Shown here in pieces: positions 54,477 through 63,402 of a stretch of 64,000 nucleotides of DNA. The stretch is from Faucicola sp902506225 (GTDB lineage Bacteria; Pseudomonadota; Gammaproteobacteria; Pseudomonadales; Moraxellaceae). Location of the stretch: positions 1,426,001-1,490,000 of the forward strand of contig LR733345.1 in assembly GCA_902506225.1 (NCBI GenBank), written 5' to 3'. Under the pieces are notes generated by a model that saw only the letters and a program-made list of their open reading frames with translations, did not search any database and was not told the DNA's origin. Each line of letters starts with the position of its first letter. The first letter of the stretch is position 1. The position numbers and the translations under genes are program-made.

Positions 54477-56372
54477 TTAACCAATACTTAGGCGTTTGAC
54501 AGTTTTGCGGTAGCCATAAGCTAACTGTACCAGTGCACGAGTGACGGTCACTGAGGTGAAGATAGAGCTGGCAATACCAATGGCTAAGGTGACAGCAAAA
54601 CCTTTTATCGGACCTGTACCAATCGCAAATAAAATAAATGCGACAATCAAGGTGGTCAGCTGCGCATCAAAAATACTGGTAAATGCGCGGTTAAAACCCG
54701 CCACAATCGCAGATTTGGGTCTGGCGCCGTTGGCAAGCTCTTCGCGGATGCGTTCAAATATCAGTACGTTGGCATCCACCGCCATCCCGATGGTTAACAC
54801 GATACCTGCGATACCTGGCAAGGTTAGGGCAGAACCAATCAATGACATGATGGCTAGAATCATCATTAAGTTAAAAATCAACGCGATATTGGCAATTAAA
54901 CCAAATAAACGATAAAAAATAATCATAAATAAGAACACGAGTAAATAGCCAACTTGAGTAGAGAACATACCTTTTTGGATGTTATCTTGTCCCAATGATG
55001 GACCAATAGTACGTTCTTCAACAAAATACATGGGCGCCGCTAGCGCACCTGCACGAAGTAACAAAGCCAGCTCTGAGGCTTCTGCATTACTATCTAAGCC
55101 CGTGATTTGGAAAGTTGAGCCAAAGACCCCTTGAATGGTCGCTTGATTGATAATATGGCTTTCTGCGTAAGGTGTTCTTACTTCTTTATTTTGCCCCGTC
55201 ACTGGGTCTGGTTGGAAGGTGACACGCTGCTTATTTTCAATAAACAGCACCGCCATTTGTTTGCCCACTGATTTTGCTGTGGTATTTTGCATCAAACGAC
55301 CACCCGCGTTATCCAGAGTGATATTCACTTGGGGGCGACCGTTTTGATCCATCCCTGCTTGGGCATCCTGTACGTTTCGACCGGTGACCACAGCTTGACG
55401 TTCCAATAAGGTTTTTTGCGGGCTGTCGACTTCACCAAATGAGTAAGCTTCAGTGCCTGCAGGCAATACCCCAGATGGATTGGCTTGGAAAGTATTGTTT
55501 TGCTCAGACACCATACGAAATTCGAGGTTAGCGGTACGACCAATGACCCGTTTGGCTTCTGCGGTATCTTGTACCCCCGGTAATTCCACCACAATACGAT
55601 TGGCACCTTGTGATTGCACCACGGCTTCAGCCACGCCTAGCTCATTAATACGGTTTCGTAAAGTCGTCAAGTTCTGGGTGACCGCATCTTGAGAGATTTG
55701 TGAAATCGTTGACTGGGTCAAGGTCATGTTAATCGCTGGACCCCCCGCATTGATTAGCGGTTGTAACTCATAATTTGTCCCAAAGCGACTACGTAATATA
55801 TTAATGGCTTGATCACGCGCGGCATTATCGACAAAGTTTAACGTCAGATTATTTTGCCCTGCTTGTAAGTTGGTCACGGCAATTTTTTGGTTGCGTAGCT
55901 CTGTACGAATATCTCGGGTTAAGTTTTCCAAACGCTGAGAGACGGTTTTGCTCATATCGACTTCTAGTACAAACCGTACACCACCACGCAAGTCCAACCC
56001 TAATTTAATAGGATTGCCGCCAATATTACGTAGCCATGCTGGCGTAGTTTGTGCCAAGTTCAGTGCCACAACGTAATTGTCGCCAAGCTTTTCTTTTAGC
56101 ACTTGTTGTGCTTTAAGCTGCGTTTCAGTCGACTCATCACCAATTTTTAACAAGGCTGATTTACCATCAAAACTGTTGTTTTTGGTTGGGATGTTGGCGG
56201 CATTTAGGATGGTTTCCGCTTGTTTTAGCACATCATTGGTCAATGTGGTACTAGCGGAAGCCCCCGTGATTTGAACGGCGGGCTTGTCTGGGTAAAGGTT
56301 TGGTAGGGCATACAGGGTGCTTAGTAGCAGCACAATGCCGATTAAAAAGTATTTCCAAGCAGGGTAGTGCAT
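54477..56372 (-). CDS. secD: Protein translocase subunit SecD
   Basis: Membrane protein with a large periplasmic domain and six spans. Phrases: PAWKYFLIGIVLLLSTLYAL at the N terminus, NPIKLGLDLRGGVRFVLEVD (the family motif), NRINELGVAEAVVQ, and TLPGIAGIVLTIGMAVDANV with LIFERIREELANGARP. The 631 residues are normal. It is followed by secF. yajC is upstream with a gap of about 150 bases, and tgt and queA, which usually precede yajC, are not here. Confidence 0.97.
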   Translation of the reverse strand: MHYPAWKYFLIGIVLLLSTLYALPNLYPDKPAVQITGASASTTLTNDVLKQAETILNAANIPTKNNSFDGKSALLKIGDESTETQLKAQQVLKEKLGDNYVVALNLAQTTPAWLRNIGGNPIKLGLDLRGGVRFVLEVDMSKTVSQRLENLTRDIRTELRNQKIAVTNLQAGQNNLTLNFVDNAARDQAINILRSRFGTNYELQPLINAGGPAINMTLTQSTISQISQDAVTQNLTTLRNRINELGVAEAVVQSQGANRIVVELPGVQDTAEAKRVIGRTANLEFRMVSEQNNTFQANPSGVLPAGTEAYSFGEVDSPQKTLLERQAVVTGRNVQDAQAGMDQNGRPQVNITLDNAGGRLMQNTTAKSVGKQMAVLFIENKQRVTFQPDPVTGQNKEVRTPYAESHIINQATIQGVFGSTFQITGLDSNAEASELALLLRAGALAAPMYFVEERTIGPSLGQDNIQKGMFSTQVGYLLVFLFMIIFYRLFGLIANIALIFNLMMILAIMSLIGSALTLPGIAGIVLTIGMAVDANVLIFERIREELANGARPKSAIVAGFNRAFTSIFDAQLTTLIVAFILFAIGTGPIKGFAVTLAIGIASSIFTSVTVTRALVQLAYGYRKTVKRLSIG

Positions 56373-56527
56373 AATCTTGACTTCTTAAACTTGATTTTTT
56401 TTAGGTAACTAGTTGTTCTACTAGGTCTATTAACCGCGATCAACAAGGCAGTACAATATCATAATAGCCAGTTGGCAACTTTACAGACTGCTAGGTCGCC
56501 AACCTGACAGGCGAGCTGCATCAGCAA

Positions 56528-56887
56528 TTATTTAAGACTATCAATGGTACCCACAGGCAATACCGAAATGATTGAGGCACGTTGCACCATCACCTCTTGG
56601 GTAGTGTTTAATGCCACAACCGCATATTCACCTTGAAGTTTTTTGATTTTTCCCATCAAGCCACCGGCAAATACCACTTCATTGCCTTCCTTAATGGCAT
56701 CAATCATTTGACGATGCTCTTTGTTACGACGGCTTTGTGGTCGGATAATAATGAAGTAAAAAATAGCAAAAAAAGCCAATGGCAATAGCATTTGCATGAT
56801 GGTAGAAGCACCTGTTCCAGTAGGCGCTGCTGCCGCACCTTCCGCATGGGCAGATTGGATAAATGCTAAAATAGCGGTAAGTAGCAT
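56528..56887 (-). CDS. yajC: Preprotein translocase auxiliary subunit YajC
   Basis: Small single-span protein that associates with SecDF. The PLAFFAIFYFIIIRPQSRRN segment, the RPQ motif after the membrane span, and LVFAGGLMGKI-like GNEVVFAGGLMGKIKKL are characteristic. Start at 56887 gives 119 residues with AAGGG about 10 bases upstream; an ATG at 56920 would add 11. There are about 35 residues before the span (LAFIQSAHAEGAAAAPTGTG), giving an Ala/Gly-rich start. Confidence 0.9.
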   Translation of the reverse strand: MLLTAILAFIQSAHAEGAAAAPTGTGASTIMQMLLPLAFFAIFYFIIIRPQSRRNKEHRQMIDAIKEGNEVVFAGGLMGKIKKLQGEYAVVALNTTQEVMVQRASIISVLPVGTIDSLK

Positions 56888-57208
56888 AGTTGAAATACCC
56901 TTCAATTGAGATTTAGTCATAAAATGGTGATAAAAACAACCTGTAATGATAACCGATTTAGCCAAATTAATAAATGATTAACCCTTGTTTGCTGAAATAA
57001 TTCACTGCGGTAAAAACGATGATTGATTCGGCAATCGAGCGATTTTGGATAGGGAGGGTCACAGGGTTTTATTGGGGTTATTCACTATTTTATGCTTGAT
57101 TATTAACAATGACGTAACAATAAAGTTAATGGTTATGCTATGCTTAGTTGTAACAAATTATTTCTTTTAGGGTCAAACAATTGGTGTTACCAATTGAAGG
57201 AAAATCTC

Positions 57209-57718
57209 ATGACTATCACGTTAAATTTTCAACCGATTGATAAAATCCGAAAGCAAGTAAAGTCAAAATTATGGTTAGGGTTAGTCATGGCGACTTCGTT
57301 AACTGTCCCAACGCTGGCAAATGCTGAAATCACCCAGCGTGATATCGAAAATTACGGTACTGCGATGGCGGCTGCAGCAAATGCCAAAAGTATTTCACGC
57401 GTTGCAAGTCTAGTGGCAGATGACGCCTTGATATCTGTGTCGCGTAAAGGAAAAACCACGACCTTAAATAAAAGCAATTATCTAAACCTGCTACAAAACA
57501 ACTGGTCAAAAGCAACGCGATATGGCTATGATATACAATTAAACAACGTGGTATCTAGCGGTAACCATGCCAAAGCAGATGCGATAACGACGGAAGTCAT
57601 CGTCGAAAATAACGTGACGACACGTTTAGTAACAACTTCACGTATTACCTTTGCTGAAAGCGGTAACTCGGTGTTATTGTCTAGGGCGATTAGCCAGCTT
57701 GTAATTGAAAAGCACTAA
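57209..57718 (+). CDS. Hypothetical exported protein, NTF2-like
   Basis: A 169-residue protein with a signal peptide (KSKLWLGLVMATSLTVPTLA, cleavage after NAE near residue 37). The mature part alternates helices and strands as in NTF2-like or lumazine-binding folds (MAAAANAKSISRVASLVADD followed by three to four strands). No motif identifies a function. The start at 57209 has GAAGGA 7 bases upstream. It lies alone between yajC and mltD, with a terminator behind it. Confidence 0.7.
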   Translation: MTITLNFQPIDKIRKQVKSKLWLGLVMATSLTVPTLANAEITQRDIENYGTAMAAAANAKSISRVASLVADDALISVSRKGKTTTLNKSNYLNLLQNNWSKATRYGYDIQLNNVVSSGNHAKADAITTEVIVENNVTTRLVTTSRITFAESGNSVLLSRAISQLVIEKH

Positions 57719-57749
57719 GTTAGTGGTATAAAAAGTGGTGTTAAACAGG

Positions 57750-57779
57750 GTGGTGCAAAAGTTTTGTGCCACTTTTTTT
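57750..57779 (+). terminator. Probable terminator after the NTF2-like gene
   Basis: GTGGTGCAAAA pairs imperfectly with TTTTGTGCCAC and a T-run follows. Confidence 0.65.
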
Positions 57780-57945
57780 ATGGATTCTAGTATAATTTCA
57801 GCCAATATTTAATTTCACGGGCTTGAAATCACAGCCGTTTTTTTATTTATAATGTCAAATTTTAGCTTATATTCGTTCATAGTTTTACGCTATGAGATGG
57901 GTATATGTCCTACATCTAAATTGCAAAAAAGAGCTAGGAATTATC

Positions 57946-60900
57946 ATGTTGCTTTCGATAAGCCATTCATCAAAAAAAACTATCAAACCGTTAAGTTTAG
58001 CTATTTCCTCTATTATTTTGGCAGCCTGTAGCAGTGCGCCAACCAGCACCACCAGTCCAGCGGGTAAACCCATGATTGGATCATCCAGTCACAGCAAAAG
58101 CACGGTGCGTAGCGCGCAAGAAAATGCCGCCCTACTGGATATGGATAGTTTGGATGAACTTGAAGGGCTACTTGAAGCCACCGACATGACCATGGTAGAG
58201 AATAACGCTTTGTTGGTTCAGCGCTATGGTAATTTGTGGGATAGACTGCGCGTCAATTTTCGTATGAACTCCAATGTGTACGATCCGCGTATTGAAGCGC
58301 AGAAAAGTTGGTTTATTAGCCGCCAAGACTATCTAAACCGATTGACAGCGCGTGCTAGCCGCTATTTATACTACACAGTGCGCGAAGCTGAACGTCGCAA
58401 TATTCCAACAGAACTGGCCTTATTGCCTGTGATTGAAAGTTCTTATGACCCCAATGCCAATAGTAATGCCTCTGCTGCAGGGTTATGGCAGTTTATTCCA
58501 AGTACAGGTCGTATTTATGGGTTGAATCAAACCAGCACCTTTGATGGTCGCCGTGATGTGATTGAGTCAACCCGTGCCGCTTATGACTTTTTGACGGCTT
58601 TGTATAACCAGTTTGGTAGTTGGGAGTTGGCATTGGCATCCTACAATGCCGGTCCAGGCCGTGTCCAATCCGCGATTAATTACAATGCAGCGCGCGGGCT
58701 ACCCACGGATTATTGGTCGCTCAAATTACCCACTGAAACGATGAACTATGTCCCTCGGTTTTTGGCTGTGGCGCAAATTGTCAAAAATCCGAGTACCTAC
58801 AATGTGTATTTACCCGCAATTGCGAACCGTCAGCATTTTAGAAGTGTCCCTGCCAATGTTGGCGTGAGCTTGCACGAAATTAGCAGCCTGACAGGCGTGA
58901 GCTACGATGAACTGCGCGCCCTAAATCCTGCGTTAATTGCAGGTACGGTAGATATGTCAGGCCCAAGCCGTATTCTGATTCCCAATGATCTCAATCAATC
59001 AATTGACCGTAAAATCACCCAATTACGCGGTAATGGTTATATGAGTCAACAAGGTTATTTGGCAAACAATAGCTATGTCACGCCTAAAACTGTTACGCCG
59101 ACTTATAACACACCGACCACAAATTCAGGCAACCAAACCCGAAATTCCACCACTAGTCAGGGTGATTCACTGAGTGCCGCCAAACAAGCCTATAGCAAAA
59201 AAGAAACAGTTAATTTGCCATCCTCTAGCAGCGATTTGGCGGCGATGGCAACTAGTATGGTTAAAAACCAAACCACGACTTATATCGCCCCCATTCCTAG
59301 TACGCCAAGTATCCAAAGCCGCAATACGGTAATCAAAGAACCACCGATTACCGCCACCGAGCAAAAAATAGTGACTGCTGAAATGCAGTCTACCAATACA
59401 TTACCAACCACTTCAGCCGTTGTTACTGCCAACAATACCATTGTGCAAGAGCCGCCTTTATCCAATCAAGAGCGTAACTTGATTGCTAAAGAAATTGAAA
59501 AAACCGCACCCCAAGTAGAGCAAGCCATTAACCCTACCGATGGTAATATCAAGCTCAATGCCATTCAGACCCAGCAATCTGTGCTAGAAGCCAAAGGCGA
59601 AACCAAAAAGCTCAGTTACGAAGAACCGCCCGTGGTGTTGCCAAAAGAGGTCAAAATTAGCCAAGCGTCGAGCTTAAATGGCAAAGCCCCAAACACGGCG
59701 CAAGTGTCCCCTAGCAAATCCAATACCACCAGTGAAAGCAAAGCTGTCACAGCTAGCAAGCCGGCTGCCAAAAAACGTCCAAGTGGCACACGCAGCACCT
59801 ATCAAGTCAAAGCTGGCGACACCTTGGCAAATATCGCCAGTCGCATGGGTGTGAATTGGCGAGATATCGCTGAATGGAACCAAATTGACCCAAATGCTGC
59901 CTTGCTAGCCGGTTCAACACTTTACTTATACAACGCCAAGCCTATCGAACCCAAAGTAGCAGAAGCGCCAAAACGTAAAGCCAATAGCTATATCGTGCAA
60001 GCGGGGGATACCTTGACAGGCATCGCCGACAAGTTTGATCTAAATGTCAGTGAGTTAGCAAAATTCAATAATTTACCAGTCACTTATCAAGTGCGTACCA
60101 ACCAAAACTTGTGGTTAATTCCAGACAAAATGCCAAAGCCGCCAGTGGCACAGCCGGCAGCGCAAAAGCCTGCCCCTGCTAGAGCCGAAGTGCAACCGGT
60201 ATCGAGTCGTTATACGGTTCAGATGGGTGATACCTTGTCGGGTATCGCTGATAGACTGTCTGTATCGCCCAAAGACATTGCTGATGTCAACGGTTTTAAC
60301 ACCAATTATCGTGTGCAAAAAGGGCAAGTCATCATCGTGCCTGTCACAGTTGAAAAGGTCAAATATGCGCTAGCTGGCAAATCGATTAACTACACGGTAC
60401 GCCCAGGTGATAGCTTAGGTAGCGTCGCCAATAACTTTGATTTAACGGTAGCAGACTTGGCCAAAGCCAATTATCTAAAACCCACAGCAAACTTAATTCA
60501 AGGGCAAAAACTGGTTATTCCTCAAGCGGGATTGGGTACGGTGGCTAGTGTGACAGCGACCCGCGAACCGACCATCAAACGCGACTCTGCAAAACCCGAG
60601 AGCAAAAAAGAAACAAAGAAAGAGACCAAAGCAACCAAAGACGCCCAATCAGAAGATGATAACAAGCCAGCGTCAAAGCCAGTAAGTAAATATAGTCGTG
60701 GTGATGTACAGGGCTATCAAGTAAAATCAGGGGATAGCTTGACAAACTTGAGTGCAAAATATGGTGTTTCTAAAAGTGAGCTTGCCGCCTTAAATAATTT
60801 AAAAGGTAATGAGTCGTTACTGATTGGTCAAAACATCAAAATTCCAAAAACCACAACAACCTATAAAGTCAAAGCAGGCGAAGGCTTAATTTCTTTGGCA

Positions 60901-60999
60901 GGACGCTTTGGCGTCAGCCCTAAAGAGCTGGCTAGTCTAAATAACTTGTCACCAACAGCGTCGCTAAAAGTGGGTCAAACCATTACGGTGCCAAAATAG
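57946..60999 (+). CDS. mltD: Membrane-bound lytic murein transglycosylase D with multiple LysM domains
   Basis: Cleaves peptidoglycan glycan strands. The start at 57946 gives 1017 residues with a lipobox at IILAACSS (Cys28). The catalytic GH23 domain is seen at ALLPVIESSYDPNANSNASA with the catalytic Glu, and AGLWQFIPSTGRIYGL and ELALASYNAGPGRVQ. After a weak LysM-like segment (about residues 310-360) there is a Ser/Thr/Lys-rich linker, then six LysM units (Y-x-V-x-x-GD-x-L pattern, separated by Pro/Lys linkers) to the C terminus. E. coli MltD has 452 residues and two LysM domains, so this copy is enlarged. TATAAT occurs at 57791-57796. Confidence 0.95.
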   Translation: MLLSISHSSKKTIKPLSLAISSIILAACSSAPTSTTSPAGKPMIGSSSHSKSTVRSAQENAALLDMDSLDELEGLLEATDMTMVENNALLVQRYGNLWDRLRVNFRMNSNVYDPRIEAQKSWFISRQDYLNRLTARASRYLYYTVREAERRNIPTELALLPVIESSYDPNANSNASAAGLWQFIPSTGRIYGLNQTSTFDGRRDVIESTRAAYDFLTALYNQFGSWELALASYNAGPGRVQSAINYNAARGLPTDYWSLKLPTETMNYVPRFLAVAQIVKNPSTYNVYLPAIANRQHFRSVPANVGVSLHEISSLTGVSYDELRALNPALIAGTVDMSGPSRILIPNDLNQSIDRKITQLRGNGYMSQQGYLANNSYVTPKTVTPTYNTPTTNSGNQTRNSTTSQGDSLSAAKQAYSKKETVNLPSSSSDLAAMATSMVKNQTTTYIAPIPSTPSIQSRNTVIKEPPITATEQKIVTAEMQSTNTLPTTSAVVTANNTIVQEPPLSNQERNLIAKEIEKTAPQVEQAINPTDGNIKLNAIQTQQSVLEAKGETKKLSYEEPPVVLPKEVKISQASSLNGKAPNTAQVSPSKSNTTSESKAVTASKPAAKKRPSGTRSTYQVKAGDTLANIASRMGVNWRDIAEWNQIDPNAALLAGSTLYLYNAKPIEPKVAEAPKRKANSYIVQAGDTLTGIADKFDLNVSELAKFNNLPVTYQVRTNQNLWLIPDKMPKPPVAQPAAQKPAPARAEVQPVSSRYTVQMGDTLSGIADRLSVSPKDIADVNGFNTNYRVQKGQVIIVPVTVEKVKYALAGKSINYTVRPGDSLGSVANNFDLTVADLAKANYLKPTANLIQGQKLVIPQAGLGTVASVTATREPTIKRDSAKPESKKETKKETKATKDAQSEDDNKPASKPVSKYSRGDVQGYQVKSGDSLTNLSAKYGVSKSELAALNNLKGNESLLIGQNIKIPKTTTTYKVKAGEGLISLAGRFGVSPKELASLNNLSPTASLKVGQTITVPK

Positions 61000-61020
61000 G
61001 TTAACTATAGCTTATAAAAT

Positions 61021-61051
61021 AAAAAAACCACTGTGTAAACTAGTGGTTTTT
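61021..61051 (+). terminator. Terminator after mltD
   Basis: AAAAAACCACT and AGTGGTTTTTT around an 8-9-base loop, with a T-run. Confidence 0.85.
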
Positions 61052-61120
61052 TATTTAGCTGTTTTACTTGGTTTTTATATTTGGCTTTTGTAGTTAGTAA
61101 TTCAATATAAGTAAGGCAAT

Positions 61121-61154
61121 AAAAAAGCGTATTTAATTCAAAATACGCTTTTTT
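61121..61154 (-). terminator. Terminator after hupB
   Basis: AAAAAAGCGTATTT with its near-complement around AATTC; T-run on the minus strand. Located 25-60 bases beyond the hupB stop. Confidence 0.88.
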
Positions 61155-61178
61155 AGCTATAAAGAGATATAGGGTTAA

Positions 61179-61451
61179 TTAGTTAACCATATCTTTTAAA
61201 CCTTTACCTGCTTTAAAGCTTGGCACTTTGCTTGCTGGGATTTGGATTTCTTCTTTAGTCTGTGGGTTACGACCTGTACGTGCTTGGCGTTCTTTTACGC
61301 TAAACGTACCAAAGCCAACCAGTGACACGGTATCATTAGCTTTCATCGCTTCGCCAATCGTTGCGATAAAGGCATTTAATGCTTCAGTTGATTGGGCTTT
61401 AGAAAGACCGCTTTTTTTAGCAATGCTATCAACTAATTCTGACTTATTCAT
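61179..61451 (-). CDS. hupB: HU-family DNA-binding protein
   Basis: Histone-like protein that bends and compacts DNA. The 90 residues MNKSELVDSIAKKSGLSKAQ onward, with the GFGTFSVKERQARTGRNPQT arm and KVPSFKAGKGLKDMVN at the end, are an ordinary HU beta-type sequence. AAGGA lies 7 bases before ATG 61451. It has its own terminator and no operon partner. Confidence 0.96.
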   Translation of the reverse strand: MNKSELVDSIAKKSGLSKAQSTEALNAFIATIGEAMKANDTVSLVGFGTFSVKERQARTGRNPQTKEEIQIPASKVPSFKAGKGLKDMVN

Positions 61452-61899
61452 AAGAATATCCTTCAAATTTTTAGGGATGAAAATAAACGTTATATATACA
61501 AAGCATACACTTGACAAGTAATTAGGCTCAAAGCCTTAACTATCAAGTGCTGCATAAGTAATTATGATTCGATTATAAGTAAACTCAAGCGGCTTCACAA
61601 GCAGTTTAATCATAATTTCTGTGCAGTTAAGCATTGATTAACGTGTTTTTGCAAAATATAGCGGTTGGCACACCAAACGATAACATTTTATTTCAACAAA
61701 AACCGCTAAAAATTGATATATACAGCTATAGTGAATAAAAGTGGCTCAAAACCAATCTCGCAGTGATTTCTTGAATGATACTCAGCGACTGAAAGTGTTT
61801 TATACCAGACTTACAATAATTAATGTTATTAATACCCTTTTAAAGCTACACTATCGACAAATTACAAAACCCATATTTGATTAATTTTGTGGAAATTTA
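61452..61899. other. Long intergenic region between hupB and the SCP2-like gene
   Basis: About 450 AT-rich bases between two divergent genes. It must carry the hupB promoter on one side and one for the SCP2-like gene on the other. I saw no tRNA, small gene or strong hairpin. Confidence 0.5.
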
Positions 61900-62562
61900 A
61901 TGAACGATAATTTTCAAACTTCGACCAATGCTCCAAGCAATATAGCCACTACAGCGCTCAATGTGGTATTAGTGATTATTGAAACCTTGCTGACCCTGTT
62001 GCTACGTTTTGATGCCGATCTTCGTAAGGTTGTCTATCCTTTAGCCACTACCAATACTGTCGTCCGGATTCACGCTTATATCCCAAACGTCACTTTTTAT
62101 GTGACTTTTACCGTTAACGGCATTTTGTTAGACAGTCAATTACAGCCTTCTCAGCAGGTCGACTTGACCATCAACGGCTTTACTTGGCAAATCGCCCAGA
62201 ATTTATTTACCAATCAGCCCAAAGCCATTGAGCAGCTACAAATCCGCGGCGAAGCACAAAAGATGGCAGAGGTGAAGGCTTTTTTACATCAAATTGGTAT
62301 CAATCAGCTATTACAAGTCATCACAAAAGCAGTCAAAGGCGATAAAGACCAGCCAAAAGTCAAAAAACCTATCAAAACCGATGCTGATTATAAACAACAA
62401 GTCGAGGCACTCAATAGCCAAGTCAACGCCGCAAATCTACAAAAAACAGCGCTTGAAGCACAAATTTTAGAATTAAACAGTAAAAACCAATGGATGAAAC
62501 GTGCGGCAATCGCATTTTTTGTGTTATTCATCGTTTGTGCGATTGGTTGGGCGGTAAAATAA
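61900..62562 (+). CDS. SCP2/UbiJ-like protein with C-terminal membrane anchor
   Basis: A 220-residue protein. Residues about 45-135 (VVRIHAYIPNVTFYVTFTVN to IEQLQIRGEAQKMAEVKAFL) follow the strand-rich pattern of SCP2 lipid-binding domains, as in the ubiquinone biosynthesis protein UbiJ, whose members also have a helical end. Then a coiled coil (about 155-195) and a final hydrophobic span (IAFFVLFIVCAIGWAV) appear; UbiJ itself has no such anchor. It is not next to ubiE or ubiB, the usual neighbours. The UbiJ link is an inference from pattern only. Confidence 0.6.
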   Translation: MNDNFQTSTNAPSNIATTALNVVLVIIETLLTLLLRFDADLRKVVYPLATTNTVVRIHAYIPNVTFYVTFTVNGILLDSQLQPSQQVDLTINGFTWQIAQNLFTNQPKAIEQLQIRGEAQKMAEVKAFLHQIGINQLLQVITKAVKGDKDQPKVKKPIKTDADYKQQVEALNSQVNAANLQKTALEAQILELNSKNQWMKRAAIAFFVLFIVCAIGWAVK

Positions 62563-62650
62563 CACCCATTCCCCTATATTGCTTTGATGAAAAAACTGCT
62601 TTGATAAAAAATCGCTTATCATTGAGTAAATAAATCTGAGAAATAAATAA

Positions 62651-62696
62651 ATCCGAGTGTTTTAGTAAGAATTAATCTTGACTAAAAGACTCGGAT
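62651..62696. repeat. Long inverted repeat upstream of iscR
   Basis: ATCCGAGTGTTTTAGT (62651-62666) and ACTAAAAGACTCGGAT (62681-62696) are reverse complements at 15 of 16 positions, with 14 bases between. The right arm overlaps the -35 of the iscR promoter and is followed by TTTT. It could be a terminator for the SCP2-like gene or an operator. Confidence 0.85.
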
Positions 62697-62707
62697 TTTC
62701 ATATAAT
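62678..62707 (+). promoter_or_regulatory. iscR promoter candidate
   Basis: TTGACT at 62678-62683 and TATAAT at 62702-62707, spaced 18 bases, with a start point near 62714 and a leader of about 75 bases before iscR. Confidence 0.65.
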
Positions 62708-62787
62708 AGCCATACCAACCATAAAACGTGTTTTCACAGCTTACTGTGCTTGAACGGATTTAAATTTTTAACTTAAGTGGGGCTACT

Positions 62788-63402
62788 ATGCGATTGACAA
62801 CCCGAGGACGCTATGCAGTGACAGCGCTGCTAGATTTGGCATTGCAAGAGCAAAAACATGAATTGGCTGTGTCATTGTCTGATATCGCAAAACGTCAAGA
62901 GATTTCTATTTCTTATCTTGAGCAGTTGTTTTCAAAGCTGCGTAAAAAAGGTTTGGTGGTAAGCACTCGTGGTGCGTCAGGCGGTTACCATATTGCCAAA
63001 CCCATCAATGAAATCTCGATTATGACCATTATTTCAGCAGTTGATGAGTCGGTGGATGCTAGAGCTTGCGAAGGTAAGGGCAACTGCCAAGACGGCGCCA
63101 TGTGTTTAACCCATGATTTATGGAATGGATTGTCTGAGCAAATTGAAAACTATTTGTCCACCGTGACATTAGATACGCTCATTAATCGTCAAATTATCCG
63201 TGAAATTTCTGAGCGTCAAATTTTGATGGTTGAAGATATGCAGCATAGGGATCAATCTGCGGTAAATCCAATGACAGATGCACCCGTATCGCAACGAGCA
63301 AAGCATAGCACCACTAAAGTTAGTAATATTAGTAACAATCATTCATTAGCTGATAACAGCAAAACCTTACAACAAAATTCTGGGGAGAATTTGTTAGCAT
63401 GA
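62788..63402 (+). CDS. iscR: Iron-sulfur cluster-responsive regulator IscR
   Basis: Rrf2-family regulator that senses the cell's Fe-S status and represses the isc operon. MRLTTRGRYAVTALLDLALQ and IADIAKRQEISISYLEQLF-like winged helix are typical. The ligands of the [2Fe-2S] cluster are in place: C94, C100 and C106 with H109 (C-x5-C-x5-C-x2-H), as in E. coli shifted by two. At 204 residues it has a C-terminal tail about 40 longer than in E. coli. Its stop codon overlaps the iscS start by 4 bases (ATGA), which argues for coupled translation. Confidence 0.96.
   Translation: MRLTTRGRYAVTALLDLALQEQKHELAVSLSDIAKRQEISISYLEQLFSKLRKKGLVVSTRGASGGYHIAKPINEISIMTIISAVDESVDARACEGKGNCQDGAMCLTHDLWNGLSEQIENYLSTVTLDTLINRQIIREISERQILMVEDMQHRDQSAVNPMTDAPVSQRAKHSTTKVSNISNNHSLADNSKTLQQNSGENLLA

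Noticed and set aside
54042..54491. A 149-codon plus-strand frame opposite secF
   Set aside because: Complement of the charged SecF extension and first domain; no independent evidence.
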